A DNA stretch of 64,000 nucleotides from contig CAJTCH010000016.1 in assembly GCA_910574715.1 (NCBI GenBank), forward strand, positions 1 through 64,000. The letters are read 5' to 3'. Shown piece by piece: positions 43,302 through 53,208 of the stretch (positions are counted from its first letter, which is position 1; every line of letters starts with the position of its first letter). The notes beneath the pieces were generated by a model. That model searched no databases. It was not told the origin of the DNA and saw only the letters and a list, made by a program, of their open reading frames with translations. Origin of the DNA: Lachnospiraceae bacterium. Its GTDB lineage: Bacteria; Bacillota; Clostridia; Lachnospirales; Lachnospiraceae. The translations under genes were made by a program, and so were the position numbers.

Positions 43302-44183
43302 CTACTCTATATTCTGAATCTGCTCTCTGACCTTCTCTATCTCTGTCTTCAGATCGATCCCCACATTGGAAACCTCCAGATCATTGGCCTTAGACAGGAT
43401 CGTATTGGCCTCGCGGTTCATCTCCTGGGCGATAAAGTCAAGCTTCCTTCCGATCCCGTTTTCTTCTGACTTAAGCGTCTCCTTCATGTGTACAACATGG
43501 CTCCTAAGCCTCACGACCTCCTCGTCCGTACAGATCTTATCGGCAAATATCACGACCTCTGCTGCGATCCGCCCCTCCTCGATCTGCGTATCCGAAAGCA
43601 ACTCACGAACCTTATTCTCAAGCTTCTCACGGTACTGTGCGATGATCTTCGGCGCACGCTCTTCTATGTAGCCTACCAGATCAAGCATCCCGTCAAGCTT
43701 CTTAATGATATCATTCCTTAAGTGTTCCCCCTCAAGCGTCCTTGATTCAACGAACTGCGAAGTTGCTCCTTCAAGAGCTTTCTTAAGACCGTTCCACAGC
43801 TCCTCATCATCCACCGCCTGCTCTTCCATTGTAAGCACCTCCGGACAGCGCAGCAGCGTGGACACCCGGATATCATTGTCCAGCGAGAAGCTCTCTTCCA
43901 TCTGACTGAAATAATCCATATATTCACCCGCCAGCTTCTCATTGTACTTCAGCGACATCTGGTTCTCCGACAGATCCTCATAGGTGATAAAAATATCCAC
44001 CTTTCCTCTCTGGATACTCTGCTTCAGCAAATTGCGGATCGCCGTCTCAAAAAAATTCAGCTTCTTAGGCATACGGATATTCACGTCCAGATAACGATGG
44101 TTCACGCCCTTCATCTCCACAGTAAACTTCCGTTCCCCTTCTGAAACTTCACAGCGTCCAAAGCCTGTCATACTCTTTATCAT
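43302..44183 (-). CDS. yicC: YicC-family endoribonuclease
   Basis: Start placed at ATG 44181-44183 (MIKSMTGFGRCEVSEGERKF), with GAAGAGGTTC before it. A longer frame would begin upstream of the promoter at 44227-44255 and is therefore wrong. 293 residues, the family length. The C-terminal DUF1732 part (GRKLDFIAQEMNREANTILS) is intact. Family members cut RNA and influence sRNA stability. First gene of the yicC-gmk-rpoZ-rimO-pgsA-cinA run. Confidence 0.92.
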   Translation of the reverse strand: MIKSMTGFGRCEVSEGERKFTVEMKGVNHRYLDVNIRMPKKLNFFETAIRNLLKQSIQRGKVDIFITYEDLSENQMSLKYNEKLAGEYMDYFSQMEESFSLDNDIRVSTLLRCPEVLTMEEQAVDDEELWNGLKKALEGATSQFVESRTLEGEHLRNDIIKKLDGMLDLVGYIEERAPKIIAQYREKLENKVRELLSDTQIEEGRIAAEVVIFADKICTDEEVVRLRSHVVHMKETLKSEENGIGRKLDFIAQEMNREANTILSKANDLEVSNVGIDLKTEIEKVREQIQNIE

Positions 44184-44226
44184 GATATGAACCTCTTCCC
44201 TAATAATCATTCTTGTAATCTCATTT

Positions 44227-44255
44227 ATTATAAGACATTTGGCAAATTGCGTCAA
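44227..44255 (-). promoter_or_regulatory. Promoter of the yicC-gmk-rpoZ operon
   Basis: Minus strand TTGACG (44250-44255), exact 17-bp spacer, TATAAT (44227-44232). A near-consensus sigma-A promoter about 45 bp before the yicC start. Confidence 0.88.
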
Positions 44256-44323
44256 CCATGTTATACTGAACTATAACTTGTATTTAACATTGAATTAACA
44301 TTGTAGTAGAAAGGAATGTTATT

Positions 44324-46069
44324 ATGGCATTTGACGGCATTACAGTTGCGGCTGTTACGCAAGAACTTAAGAATGTCCTTACCGGCGGACGGATCACGAA
44401 GATCGCGCAGCCGGAGGCGGACGAGCTTTTACTTACCATCAAGACACCCGCGGGGGCGAGCAGGCTGTATATCTCTGCCAGCGCTTCGCTCCCTCTCATA
44501 TATCTGACCGACGAGAACAAGCCAAGCCCTATGACCGCGCCGAATTTCTGCATGCTTCTTCGCAAGCACATCGGCAACGGACGGATCACCGGGGTGTCGC
44601 AGCCAGGCCTTGAGCGTATTATTCATCTGGATATCGAGCACTTAGATGAACTTGGAGACCTCTGTAAGAAGAAGCTGATCGTCGAGATCATGGGGAAACA
44701 CAGCAATATCATTTTCTGTGATGACAAGGATATGATCATAGACAGTATCAAGCATGTCAACGCACAGATGAGCTCCGTCCGGGAGGTGCTTCCGGGGCGG
44801 GCTTATTTTATACCGGATACCATGGCGAAGCAGAATCCCCTGGATGTAAGCCCTGATACCTTCATTCAGGCGCTGACTTCGAAGCCCATGCCTCTTGGCA
44901 AGGCTGTCTACACAAGCTTCACCGGTATAAGCCCTGTTGCGGCGGAAGAGATCTGCTGCCTTGCCGGTCTGGAATCCGGCGTGACGGCAAAGGATCTGTC
45001 GGCCGATATGCTCGCCCATCTGTACCGGCAGTTTGCTTATTATATGGAGAATATCAAGACAGGAGAATACCATCCGACAATATACTACAAAGGGAACTCC
45101 CCGAAGGAATTCTGCGCGCTTTCGCTGTCCCATTACGAACAAGGCTATACGGCACGTGAATTTCCCTCCATCTCCCAGGTGCTCAAGACCTATTATGCCA
45201 CGAAGAACACTCAGACCAGGATCCGTCAGAAGAGCACCGACCTGCGCCATGTAGTCCAGACCTCCCTTGAGCGTAACCGTAAGAAATACGACCTGCAGGC
45301 CAGGCAGTTAAAGGACACCAATAACCGGGAGAAATACAGGGTATACGGCGAGCTGATCAATATCTATGGTTACGGCCTGCCTTCAGGATCGAAGGAAATG
45401 ACTGCTCTTAATTACTACACGGACCAGGAGATCACGATACCCTTAGATCCCACGCTGACCCCCCAGGAGAATTCACAGAAATATTTCGCCAGATATAACA
45501 AACAGAAACGGACCTTTGAAGCGCTCTCTGAACTGATCCAAGAGACCGCCGATGATATCCGGTATCTGGAAACCATCAGCAACGCGCTGGATATCGCCAT
45601 GAATGAGGCCGATCTCATCCAGATCAAAGAAGAGCTGATACAGAGCGGCTATATCCGAAGAAAGAACTCCAAGAAGAAGATCAAACTGACCAGCAGGCCT
45701 ATGCATTATATTTCCAGCGACGGTTATCATATGTATGTGGGGAAGAATAATCTGCAGAACGACGAGCTGACCTTCTCTCTTGCCGTCGGCAATGACTGGT
45801 GGTTCCATGCCAAAGGTGCTCCCGGCTCCCACGTGATCGTGAAAACCAACGGAGACGAACTTCCTGACCGCACCTTCGAGGAAGCAGGACGGCTGGCGGC
45901 TTATTATTCCAAGAACCGCGGGAGCGACAAGGTCGAGATTGATTATGTGGAGAAGAAGCATGTGAAGAAACCAAACGGAGCCAAGCCTGGATTTGTCGTA
46001 TATTACACCAATTATTCACTGGTGATAGATTCGGATATCTCCGGGATAGAGGTTGCTGCAGATCAGTAG
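44324..46069 (+). CDS. rqcH: NFACT-family ribosome quality-control protein (RqcH/FbpA)
   Basis: 581 residues. N-terminal NFACT-N domain (MAFDGITVAAVTQELKNVLT, GRITKIAQPEADELLLTIKT), HhH and coiled-coil middle, and the C-terminal NFACT-R domain with DWWFHAKGAPGSHVIVKTNG. RqcH binds obstructed 50S subunits and adds C-terminal alanine tails. Divergent from yicC; GAAAGGAATG before the start. Confidence 0.93.
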   Translation: MAFDGITVAAVTQELKNVLTGGRITKIAQPEADELLLTIKTPAGASRLYISASASLPLIYLTDENKPSPMTAPNFCMLLRKHIGNGRITGVSQPGLERIIHLDIEHLDELGDLCKKKLIVEIMGKHSNIIFCDDKDMIIDSIKHVNAQMSSVREVLPGRAYFIPDTMAKQNPLDVSPDTFIQALTSKPMPLGKAVYTSFTGISPVAAEEICCLAGLESGVTAKDLSADMLAHLYRQFAYYMENIKTGEYHPTIYYKGNSPKEFCALSLSHYEQGYTAREFPSISQVLKTYYATKNTQTRIRQKSTDLRHVVQTSLERNRKKYDLQARQLKDTNNREKYRVYGELINIYGYGLPSGSKEMTALNYYTDQEITIPLDPTLTPQENSQKYFARYNKQKRTFEALSELIQETADDIRYLETISNALDIAMNEADLIQIKEELIQSGYIRRKNSKKKIKLTSRPMHYISSDGYHMYVGKNNLQNDELTFSLAVGNDWWFHAKGAPGSHVIVKTNGDELPDRTFEEAGRLAAYYSKNRGSDKVEIDYVEKKHVKKPNGAKPGFVVYYTNYSLVIDSDISGIEVAADQ

Positions 46070-46074
46070 TCAAA

Positions 46075-46108
46075 GAAAGGCGGTTCGGGATTCTCCCGGA
46101 CCGCCTTT
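46075..46108 (+). terminator. Terminator after rqcH
   Basis: AAAGGCGGTTCGGG pairs with CCCGGACCGCCTTT across 5 nt. It also lies beyond the convergent minus-strand gene, so it can act both ways. Confidence 0.85.
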
Positions 46109-46125
46109 CCACTGTACGATGCCTT

Positions 46126-46485
46126 TTACTCCTCGAACAGCTTCTCACAGAGAAAAGTATATTGAGGCAGCCGGTCAATATACGGTTTCAGCCGCTTTTT
46201 GATCTCTGCCTTCTCAAGCGGGTCTGCTTCCTGCGGGATGTGATCATTCTGAGTCATCTCCAGCACATCATCTGCAATCTCATGGAACATGATCAGACAC
46301 AGATTCTCCGCGTCCGTGATGATCCTGCTCTCCATGATCTCCCTGTACTCCAGGCTGATCTCCATCAGGATATACCCAAGCTTGTCAGACCAAAGCCAGT
46401 CAATATAGGGACTGGCCTTTATGTAGTCCTCAAACACTTCGTAGACCTTCTCGATCTCTGCATTTTTCTTGACTTCCTGAGCCAT
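46126..46485 (-). CDS. Hypothetical 119-aa protein, paralogue of an ICE gene
   Basis: Helical soluble protein with YIDWLWSDKLGYILMEISLE and EADPLEKAEIKKRLKPYIDR. The same motifs occur in the ICE gene at 17173-17553. GGAGGATAAA precedes the ATG. Its position between rqcH and a DUF815 ATPase is chromosomal. Function unknown; family not recognised. Confidence 0.75.
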   Translation of the reverse strand: MAQEVKKNAEIEKVYEVFEDYIKASPYIDWLWSDKLGYILMEISLEYREIMESRIITDAENLCLIMFHEIADDVLEMTQNDHIPQEADPLEKAEIKKRLKPYIDRLPQYTFLCEKLFEE

Positions 46486-46569
46486 TTTATCCTCCTCTCT
46501 TCCTTGAATATATGATACAGAATCATTTTACCACAGAAAAGCCGGAAGAATGGCACTGTAATTACTGGT

Positions 46570-47862
46570 TCATCTGCCAGTCCCTGCCAGATAATCGATA
46601 AATTGCTGGGCCGTCCGCCCCGACAGGCCGCCATGGCTCAGTTCCCACTTATTCGCAGCCAGAAGAAGCTCCTCTTCCGGCATCTCAATCCCGCTCCTTT
46701 GCGCAAGTTGGCGCACGATCTCCTGGAACTCCTTCTTCTCCGGCCTGCCGAAGTAGATGGTCACGCCGAACCTTGCCACCAGCGACAGCTTCTCCTGGAC
46801 CGTGTCGTTCGTGTGGAGTTCCTCGTCCCGGTCCGCCTTATCCCGGAACGTCTCGCGAATCAAGTGTCTGCGGTTGGAGGTGGCATAGATCAGTACATTC
46901 TCGGGCCTCCTCTCCAGCCCTCCTTCGATCACTGCCTTCAGGTACTTGTATTCAATCTCGAATTCCTCGAACGACAGATCGTCCATATAGATGATAAACT
47001 TATAGTTGCGGCTCTTGACCTGTGAAATAATATCATTCAAATCCTGGAACTGGTGCTTATACACCTCGATCATGCGAAGCCCCCTGTCATAATACTGGTT
47101 CAGGACCGCCTTGATGGAAGAAGACTTGCCGGTTCCGGCATCCCCGAAAAGCAGACAGTTATTCGCCCGTCTTCCCTCCACAAATGCTTCTGTATTCTCG
47201 ATCAGCTTCGTCTTCGCGATCTCATATCCCACCAGATCGTCAAGATGCACATGCGCGATCTTCGTGATCGGGATGATCTTCGCTCCGTCTTCCTTATGCT
47301 CTACCCGGAACGCCTTATGAAGCCCCAGCTTCCCCACACCGTATTCCTTGTAAAACTGTGTCAGGATGATCTTGAATTCTCTCTCGTCCTTGGCTGCGGC
47401 AAGGCTTCTGCTAAGACTGCAGATCCGGTCACGGATCCTCTTATTGAACACCTTCCCGTGGCCGCAGTCTCCCTCGTATCTGAAAAGGATCCCCAGACAA
47501 TCCGCTCCAAGCGCCTCTTCCATTCCCGAGAAATCATAATCGAACAGTTCCTTGAATACCGCAAAATCATGCAGCGCTACCTCGTTCATACTTCCCCCGA
47601 CTGCACCCACGATCTCACAGGCGGTACTATAAGCATTCTCGTGGCTTGCCAGCAGAAAGGTCAGGTAATTATGCCAGAGATTCCCCGCAAACCCATGGCT
47701 TGAAGCCATCTCCAGCAGCTTATTGATACTGTCAAACAGGAGGCCTTTCAGATCCTCCCTGTTGTAATAGTCGTTATCATAGTTCTCCATAAGGAAGGTC
47801 ATATCCTTAAGAAGTCCGCCTTCATCCATGTGCTTATACAGCATCAGTTCATTCGTTCTCAT
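46570..47862 (-). CDS. DUF815-family AAA ATPase
   Basis: 430 residues. Walker A NCLLFGDAGTGKSSSIKAVL and Walker B FIIYMDDLSFEE, then ATSNRRHLIRE (sensor 1), typical of DUF815 ATPases. A helical N-terminal domain of about 190 residues precedes the ATPase. These ATPases are widespread and poorly characterised. No operon partner is evident beyond the 119-aa gene after an 84-bp gap. Confidence 0.85.
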   Translation of the reverse strand: MRTNELMLYKHMDEGGLLKDMTFLMENYDNDYYNREDLKGLLFDSINKLLEMASSHGFAGNLWHNYLTFLLASHENAYSTACEIVGAVGGSMNEVALHDFAVFKELFDYDFSGMEEALGADCLGILFRYEGDCGHGKVFNKRIRDRICSLSRSLAAAKDEREFKIILTQFYKEYGVGKLGLHKAFRVEHKEDGAKIIPITKIAHVHLDDLVGYEIAKTKLIENTEAFVEGRRANNCLLFGDAGTGKSSSIKAVLNQYYDRGLRMIEVYKHQFQDLNDIISQVKSRNYKFIIYMDDLSFEEFEIEYKYLKAVIEGGLERRPENVLIYATSNRRHLIRETFRDKADRDEELHTNDTVQEKLSLVARFGVTIYFGRPEKKEFQEIVRQLAQRSGIEMPEEELLLAANKWELSHGGLSGRTAQQFIDYLAGTGR

Positions 47863-47893
47863 CTGTCATCTCTCCCTATATCACCCGTTCTGT

Positions 47894-49024
47894 TTAATAA
47901 TTTCCCAGTATCCGAAGGCTCCTGCTCTCTTCTCTTAAACCCCGGATGGCATTCTTGACCGCCGGATCCGCCAGATTCCCTTCAAAGTCAACGAAGAAAC
48001 GATATTCCCAGTTTCTTCCCTCCACCGGCCTTGACTCTATCTTCGTCATATTCAGATCATTGTAGATAAAATGTGAAAGCAGCTGGTACAGCGATCCGCT
48101 CTCATGGGGCACCTCAAAACAGATACTGATCTTCTTCGCATCCTTAAAGAAGATCTTCTGGTTCGTCACCACAATAAAGCGTGTCGAATTATTGGGGTTA
48201 TCATTGATATTCGCTTCCAGCACCTCAAGGCCGTGCACCTTCGCCGCGTAGGCGCTGCAGACCGCCGCCTGGCTCTTATCCCGATCCTCCACGATCTTCT
48301 TCGCAGCGATTGCTGTGTTCGCCACACTGATCTGCTGCCACTCGCTGTGACTGTCCAGGAACCGGGATGCCTGCATCAGCGCTACACCCTTGGAGTATAC
48401 CCGTTCAATGTCTTCAAGCCTTGCCCCCTTAAGCCCCGCCAGTGTATGCATGATGGGGATCACCGTCTCTCCTACGATATAGTTCTCGAACTCTACTAAC
48501 AGATCATACATCTCGTCCACCGCGCCTGCCGTCGAATTCTCGATGGGAAGCACCGCGTAATCTGCCGCCCCCTCTTCGATGGCTTCCATGGCGTCCCGGA
48601 AGGTGCGCACATAGAAGCTGTTGCATCTCTCTCCGAAATAATACTGCATCGCCGCCTGGCTGTACGCCCCTTCCGTTCCAGGAAATACGATCCTGGCATT
48701 CTGCGCATCCAAGCCCGAAACCTCAATAAAAGGCAGCCTTCCAAGCGCCCCCGCCTTCACAAGCTGCTGATACTCCTGCTTACGGTTCATCGCGATCAAC
48801 TGTTCGAATAACTCCCTGATCCCCTTCTTGCCAAACTCTGTAGAAACCTTGCCTGCCACATCCTGCAGCTTATCCTTCTCCCGCTGGCGGTCAGCCACCT
48901 TAAGGCCGTCCCTGATCTTACATTCACCGATCCTCGCGCCAAGCTCCATCCTCCGCTCGAACAGTCTTACGATCTCGTCGTCGACCTCATCGAGCCTCTC
49001 TCTTAGTTCCTCTATCATCTCCAT
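47894..49024 (-). CDS. pheA: Bifunctional chorismate mutase/prephenate dehydratase
   Basis: 376 residues in three parts: AroQ chorismate mutase (residues 1-90, LRERLDEVDDEIVRLFERRM), prephenate dehydratase (about 110-285, FPGTEGAYSQAAMQYYFGER, with the T-R-F motif in NSTRFIVVTNQ), and a C-terminal ACT domain with the Phe-binding ESRP motif (KIESRPVEGRNWEYRFFVDF). Makes phenylpyruvate; ACT gives Phe feedback. Confidence 0.95.
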   Translation of the reverse strand: MEMIEELRERLDEVDDEIVRLFERRMELGARIGECKIRDGLKVADRQREKDKLQDVAGKVSTEFGKKGIRELFEQLIAMNRKQEYQQLVKAGALGRLPFIEVSGLDAQNARIVFPGTEGAYSQAAMQYYFGERCNSFYVRTFRDAMEAIEEGAADYAVLPIENSTAGAVDEMYDLLVEFENYIVGETVIPIMHTLAGLKGARLEDIERVYSKGVALMQASRFLDSHSEWQQISVANTAIAAKKIVEDRDKSQAAVCSAYAAKVHGLEVLEANINDNPNNSTRFIVVTNQKIFFKDAKKISICFEVPHESGSLYQLLSHFIYNDLNMTKIESRPVEGRNWEYRFFVDFEGNLADPAVKNAIRGLREESRSLRILGNY

Positions 49025-49140
49025 CTGTGTTCTTCCTCTTCTCCGTATTTCTATGCCGTCCGCAGGCTTTGCCGCAAACTATGTTGTATTATAATACATT
49101 TCCTGTATAAAATCCACCTTCCTTTGCCATACTTACAGAT

Positions 49141-49524
49141 ATGAAGCATAATTTCTTAACCTGCGGAACAACCGGATGGTGTATGGAGATCCTCTTCACC
49201 GGGCTCCACTCCTTCAAGGACGAGAATCCCAAACTCACGGGGAATACCTCTATCTGGATGTTTCCCATCTACGGCATGGCAAGCTTCCTTAAGCCCTTAT
49301 GCCGGCTTCTCAAAGGAAAAAGCCTGTTATTGCGGGGAGGCGTATATACCTGCTGCATCTTCTGCGGCGAATATCTGACCGGCTCTTTCCTTAAGAAATT
49401 CGAGGCATGCCCCTGGGATTACAGCGAAGCTCCGCTGAATATCAACGGACTGATCCGCCTGGATTATGCGCCGCTTTGGTTCGGCGCCGGATTATTATTT
49501 GAAAAAATCCTCGACAGACATTGA
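49141..49524 (+). CDS. Putative ABC transporter permease (CmpB-like), 127 aa
   Basis: Membrane protein with GWCMEILFTGLHSF near the start and GMASFLKPLCRLLKGKSLLL in the middle, the PF06541-type small membrane family annotated as putative ABC permease. There are about three hydrophobic segments. No ATPase gene is near. The ribosome site is weak. The end overlaps a long inverted repeat. Confidence 0.65.
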   Translation: MKHNFLTCGTTGWCMEILFTGLHSFKDENPKLTGNTSIWMFPIYGMASFLKPLCRLLKGKSLLLRGGVYTCCIFCGEYLTGSFLKKFEACPWDYSEAPLNINGLIRLDYAPLWFGAGLLFEKILDRH

Positions 49525-49566
49525 AAATCTTTTGTATTTGGTATATGATATACAAAAGGTTTTCAA
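49521..49566 (+). promoter_or_regulatory. 46-bp inverted repeat before the small membrane gene
   Basis: TTGAAAATCTTTTGTAT (49521-49537) pairs with ATACAAAAGGTTTTCAA (49550-49566), one wobble in 17 pairs, around 12 nt. It overlaps the stop codon of the preceding gene and ends just before the ribosome site of the next. Lacking a T-run it is more like an operator or RNA structure than a terminator. Confidence 0.5.
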
Positions 49567-49585
49567 AGCAGGAGGATATTACTTG

Positions 49586-49834
49586 ATGTTGATCTTATCT
49601 TACGTTATGTTATTTTTATTGTGTTTTTTGATTCCCTGGCTGATCAGTCAGATCATCCGGTTTATTTCTTCTTTTGCTTTTGATCCTTCTTTTATTCTTA
49701 CAGATTCGTTCATATTAGTATCCCATATAACTATTTTTAATATTTTATACAGAATTCGTATTTTCAGGCGGCTATTGCGTGCTGCCGAACTCCCCTGCTG
49801 TCACTGCGGATATGTCTTAGGACAGATTCGCTGA
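49586..49834 (+). CDS. Small membrane protein with CHCG motif, 82 aa
   Basis: Start at ATG 49586-49588 behind GGAGGATATTACTTG. Two hydrophobic segments (VMLFLLCFLIPWLISQIIRF and a second around residue 40) and a C-terminal PCCHCGYVLGQIR, a small cysteine group that could bind a metal. Family not recognised. Confidence 0.55.
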   Translation: MLILSYVMLFLLCFLIPWLISQIIRFISSFAFDPSFILTDSFILVSHITIFNILYRIRIFRRLLRAAELPCCHCGYVLGQIR

Positions 49835-49880
49835 TGATTTACATATATCTTAACATATTTACTATCATAAGGAGGTTTTT

Positions 49881-50798
49881 ATGAGACACTTAATGAGCCC
49901 ACTTGATTTTTCCGTAGAGGAATTAGACCGGCTGATGGATCTGGCGGTTGACATTGAAGCCAACCCTGCCAAGTATGCGCACGCCTGCGAGGGGAAGAAG
50001 CTTGCAACACTTTTCTATGAGCCGAGTACACGGACAAGACTGAGCCATGAAGCCGCGATGCTGAATCTTGGAGGAAATGTTATGGGATTCTCTACCGCAG
50101 AATCCAGTTCTGCCTCCAAGGGTGAGAGCGTATCCGACACGATCCGCACCGTTTCCTGTTATGCAGACATCTGTGCCATGCGTCATCCCAAGGAAGGCGC
50201 GCCTATGGTTGCCTGCCAGCACTCCGCAATCCCGGTCATCAACGCCGGAGACGGGGGACACCAGCACCCGACCCAGACGCTTACCGACCTTTTGACAATC
50301 CGGAGCCTGAAGGGACGTTTGAATGATATGACCATCGGCCTGTGCGGAGACTTGAAATTCGGCCGCACCGTCCACTCACTGATCCATGCGCTGGTCAGAT
50401 ATCCCGGAATCCGGTTTATCCTGATCTCGCCGGAGGAATTGCGCCTTCCGGGCTACATACGCTTCGATGTACTGGATAAGGGGAATATCCCGTACAAAGA
50501 GGTTGTCCGTCTTGAGGACGCCCTTCCCAAGCTTGACCTGCTCTACATGACACGGGTTCAGAAGGAACGTTTTTTCAACGAAGAAGATTATGTGCGGATG
50601 AAGGATTTCTACATCCTGGATTCCAAGAAGATGGAACTGGCCCCGAAAGACATGTATGTACTCCACCCCCTCCCGCGTGTCAACGAGATCTCCGTCGAAG
50701 TAGACGACGATCCGAGAGCGGCTTATTTCAAACAGACAAAATACGGCGTCTACATCCGTATGGCACTGATTCTGACGCTGCTGAATATCGAAGTGTAG
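49881..50798 (+). CDS. pyrB: Aspartate carbamoyltransferase catalytic chain
   Basis: 305 residues. Carbamoyl-phosphate motif [16 protein letters not shown] and the aspartate-binding [30 protein letters not shown] before the ATG. Commits carbamoyl phosphate to pyrimidine synthesis; pairs with pyrI 12 bp downstream. Confidence 0.96.
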   Translation: MRHLMSPLDFSVEELDRLMDLAVDIEANPAKYAHACEGKKLATLFYEPSTRTRLSHEAAMLNLGGNVMGFSTAESSSASKGESVSDTIRTVSCYADICAMRHPKEGAPMVACQHSAIPVINAGDGGHQHPTQTLTDLLTIRSLKGRLNDMTIGLCGDLKFGRTVHSLIHALVRYPGIRFILISPEELRLPGYIRFDVLDKGNIPYKEVVRLEDALPKLDLLYMTRVQKERFFNEEDYVRMKDFYILDSKKMELAPKDMYVLHPLPRVNEISVEVDDDPRAAYFKQTKYGVYIRMALILTLLNIEV

Positions 50799-50810
50799 GA
50801 GGAATACATT

Positions 50811-51257
50811 ATGGTAAAAAATACACTGAACGTTGGACGTATCGAAGAAGGATTTGTACTGGACCATATTCAGGCCGGACGCAGCATGGATATCTACAAA
50901 TATCTTCACCTGGACAAGCTGGACTGCTGTGTCGCCATCATCAAGAATGCCAAGAGCAGCAAGATGGGCAAGAAAGATATCATGAAGATTGAATGCCCCA
51001 TTGATTTTATCGACCTGGATGTGCTTGGATTCATCGATCACAATATCACTATCAACCTCATCAAGGATTCCGAGATCGTAGCCAAGAAGAGTCTCCATCT
51101 CCCAAAAGAGATCACGAACATTATCCGCTGCAAGAATCCAAGATGCATCACCTCGATCGAACAGGGATTAGACCATGTATTTGTGCTGACCGACATAGAG
51201 AATAAGATCTACCGCTGCAAATACTGCGAAGAAAAATACCACGGGAAATTAAAATAA
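50811..51257 (+). CDS. pyrI: Aspartate carbamoyltransferase regulatory chain
   Basis: 148 residues. Allosteric domain then the four-Cys zinc site: CKNPRC and, 23 residues on, CKYCEEKYHG. Confers CTP/ATP control on PyrB. A pyrBI pair in a Firmicute is typical of Clostridia rather than Bacilli. Confidence 0.95.
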   Translation: MVKNTLNVGRIEEGFVLDHIQAGRSMDIYKYLHLDKLDCCVAIIKNAKSSKMGKKDIMKIECPIDFIDLDVLGFIDHNITINLIKDSEIVAKKSLHLPKEITNIIRCKNPRCITSIEQGLDHVFVLTDIENKIYRCKYCEEKYHGKLK

Positions 51258-51297
51258 ATGATCCCGTGCAAGAATGATACCTTTTGCACCGGAAAAT

Positions 51298-51335
51298 GGG
51301 CTGCTGCGGACATCATATCACGCAGCAGCCCATTT
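51298..51335. terminator. Bidirectional terminator between pyrI and rnpB
   Basis: GGGCTGCTGCG pairs with CGCAGCAGCCC, with ATTTTTG on the plus side and ATTTTCC on the minus side. Confidence 0.85.
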
Positions 51336-51349
51336 TTGATCTGTTTGAT

Positions 51350-51706
51350 CTGGCAAGCAAAACGATAAGCCGGGTTATGTCGTTGGGTAATCATCTATCT
51401 AGGCCCACCGTCGCCGATGGGCTCAAGCGACCTACCTAAGACGTGACGGGCCGCCACATCGTCTTTTTCCGGTCTTGCTTCGGATGGGGTTTACATATGC
51501 CCCTGCTGTTACCAGCAGGGCGGTAGTCTCTTACACTGCCCTTCCACCCTTACCGTGCGGGTCCCGCACGGCGGTTCATTTCTGTTGCACTATCCTTGGA
51601 GTCGCCTCCACCGGACGTTATCCGGCATCCTGCCCTGTGAAGCCCGGACTTTCCTCACCTGCTGCCTTTCGGCTCCTGCAGCTGCGATTACCTGTCTTAC
51701 TTGCAA
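51350..51706 (-). ncRNA. rnpB: RNase P RNA (type A)
   Basis: On the minus strand the conserved blocks are GAGGAAAGTCCGGGCTTC near the 5' side, GTAAGAGACTACCG in the middle, and ACATAACCCGGCTTATCG near the 3' end. GCAAG at the 5' end pairs with CTTGC at the 3' end (helix P1), giving about 357 nt. It is the catalytic RNA that matures tRNA 5' ends. Ends are estimated from P1. Confidence 0.93.
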
Positions 51707-51748
51707 TTCTCATTATAACAAACTATACCCGCTCCTGGCAAGAGCACA

Positions 51749-52693
51749 TTAATATTCCGGTACATGATCTGCGAACATATGAAGCCGCATCTTCGATGAC
51801 AGCTCCCGCAGAACATGCTGTCCCGCGATGCTGTTCCCCTTCGTATCCAGGGCCGGTCCGAAGATTCCGATCCCCATCCGCTTATCTACCACCGAGAGGA
51901 TCCCTCCTCCCACACCGCTCTTAGAAGGCACTCCCACCTCCACCGCGAATCTCCCGGAACCGTCGTACATCCCGCAGGTCAGCATGATAGACTTGACCGT
52001 CTGCACCACCTTACTGTGAAGCAGCCTCTCCCCGGTCAATGGGTTGATTCCGTCAGATGCCAGCACCAGGCCGAATCCTGAGAGACTTCTCGCCGTCACA
52101 TTCAGCGAACACATCCGCACATACAGATCCAGGCTCTCCTCCACGCCGCTTTCCAGTATCCCCTTGCTCTCCAGAAGATATGCGATCGCCTTGTTCCTGG
52201 ATATGTGCCCCATCTCCGAGTGGTACACCTTCTCATTCAGCGTGATCTCATCGTCCATGCAGAGCTTCTTAGTGAATGCGAGCATCCGTTCAAAGCTCAC
52301 CTCACAGGACAGATGGCTTGCGATGGCGATAGCGCCGGAATTGATCATCGGATTAGACGGAAAGTCGCTTGACAGATCCAGCCGCACCAGGGAATCAAAA
52401 GAATCTCCCGAAGGCTCCATCCCCACCCTGTCGAACGTCTTCTCGAACCCGCACCGCTCAAGCGCCACCGCCAGAGATATCACCTTCGATATACTCTGGA
52501 TGGTAAATCTCACATCCGAATCACCGCTTACATGGTATCTCCCGTCTCCGGTGCAGATACATACACCCAGATATTCCTTGTTCACACGGCCAAGCTCCGG
52601 TATGTACGCCGCCGTCTTCCCAAGTTCGATCATCTTTCTCGCGTTGTTAAGCGCATCCTCTAATATCCTGTCCAATAACTGTTCCATACTCAT
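51749..52693 (-). CDS. glsA: Glutaminase
   Basis: 314 residues, the serine-dependent beta-lactamase-like fold. Catalytic motif FTIQSISKVISLAVAL (S-x-x-K) and later NPMINSGAIAIASHL, plus GVPSKSGVGGGIL. Hydrolyses Gln to Glu and ammonia. CAGGGGAATG before the start. Confidence 0.95.
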   Translation of the reverse strand: MSMEQLLDRILEDALNNARKMIELGKTAAYIPELGRVNKEYLGVCICTGDGRYHVSGDSDVRFTIQSISKVISLAVALERCGFEKTFDRVGMEPSGDSFDSLVRLDLSSDFPSNPMINSGAIAIASHLSCEVSFERMLAFTKKLCMDDEITLNEKVYHSEMGHISRNKAIAYLLESKGILESGVEESLDLYVRMCSLNVTARSLSGFGLVLASDGINPLTGERLLHSKVVQTVKSIMLTCGMYDGSGRFAVEVGVPSKSGVGGGILSVVDKRMGIGIFGPALDTKGNSIAGQHVLRELSSKMRLHMFADHVPEY

Positions 52694-52711
52694 TCCCCTG
52701 CAATCCTTTGT

Positions 52712-53185
52712 CTACAATCCTTCATCCGTAATCAGGTCCTTCCCGTCGGCGGCTCCCGTCGCCAGGGCGTCGCACCTCTCGTTCTGCGGATGGCCGGCAT
52801 GTCCCTTCACCCAGATAAATGTCACATCGTGCGGCTCCTTCGCCGTAAGAAGCCGTTTCCACAAGTCTACATTCTTCACCTGTTCATTCTTCCCGCGCTT
52901 CCAGCCCTTCTTGATCCATCCGTCGATCCAACGCTGGTTGAACGCGTTCACCACATACTGAGAATCCGAGTATACCTCCACCTCACAGGGGCGGTTTAAC
53001 GCCTCCAGACCTGAGATCACCGCCATCAATTCCATGCGGTTATTCGTCGTCCTCTTGTACCCCTGGGACAGTTCCCTGGTATGCAGCTCCCCCTTCGTAT
53101 CCACATATTCAAGTACGGTGCCGTAACCTCCCGGCCCGTCCGGGTTCCCTCTTGCCGCACCGTCCGTATAGATCTTCACTTTCAT
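52712..53185 (-). CDS. rnhA: Ribonuclease HI
   Basis: Start at ATG 53183-53185 ([20 protein letters not shown]) behind GGAAGG. 157 residues. Catalytic Asp in YTDGA, Glu in NRMELMAVI, Asp in [12 protein letters not shown] and the last Asp in NERCDALA. Degrades RNA in RNA-DNA hybrids. Confidence 0.95.
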   Translation of the reverse strand: MKVKIYTDGAARGNPDGPGGYGTVLEYVDTKGELHTRELSQGYKRTTNNRMELMAVISGLEALNRPCEVEVYSDSQYVVNAFNQRWIDGWIKKGWKRGKNEQVKNVDLWKRLLTAKEPHDVTFIWVKGHAGHPQNERCDALATGAADGKDLITDEGL

Positions 53186-53208
53186 CAGCCTTCCACCTTC
53201 TCTCTTCC

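Noticed and set aside
44184-44255. N-terminal extension of yicC
   Set aside because: It would begin inside the -35 box of its own promoter; family proteins begin at MIKSMTGFG.
46126-46485. Toxin-antitoxin role for the 119-aa protein
   Set aside because: No partner gene and no recognised toxin motif; only the paralogy is supported.
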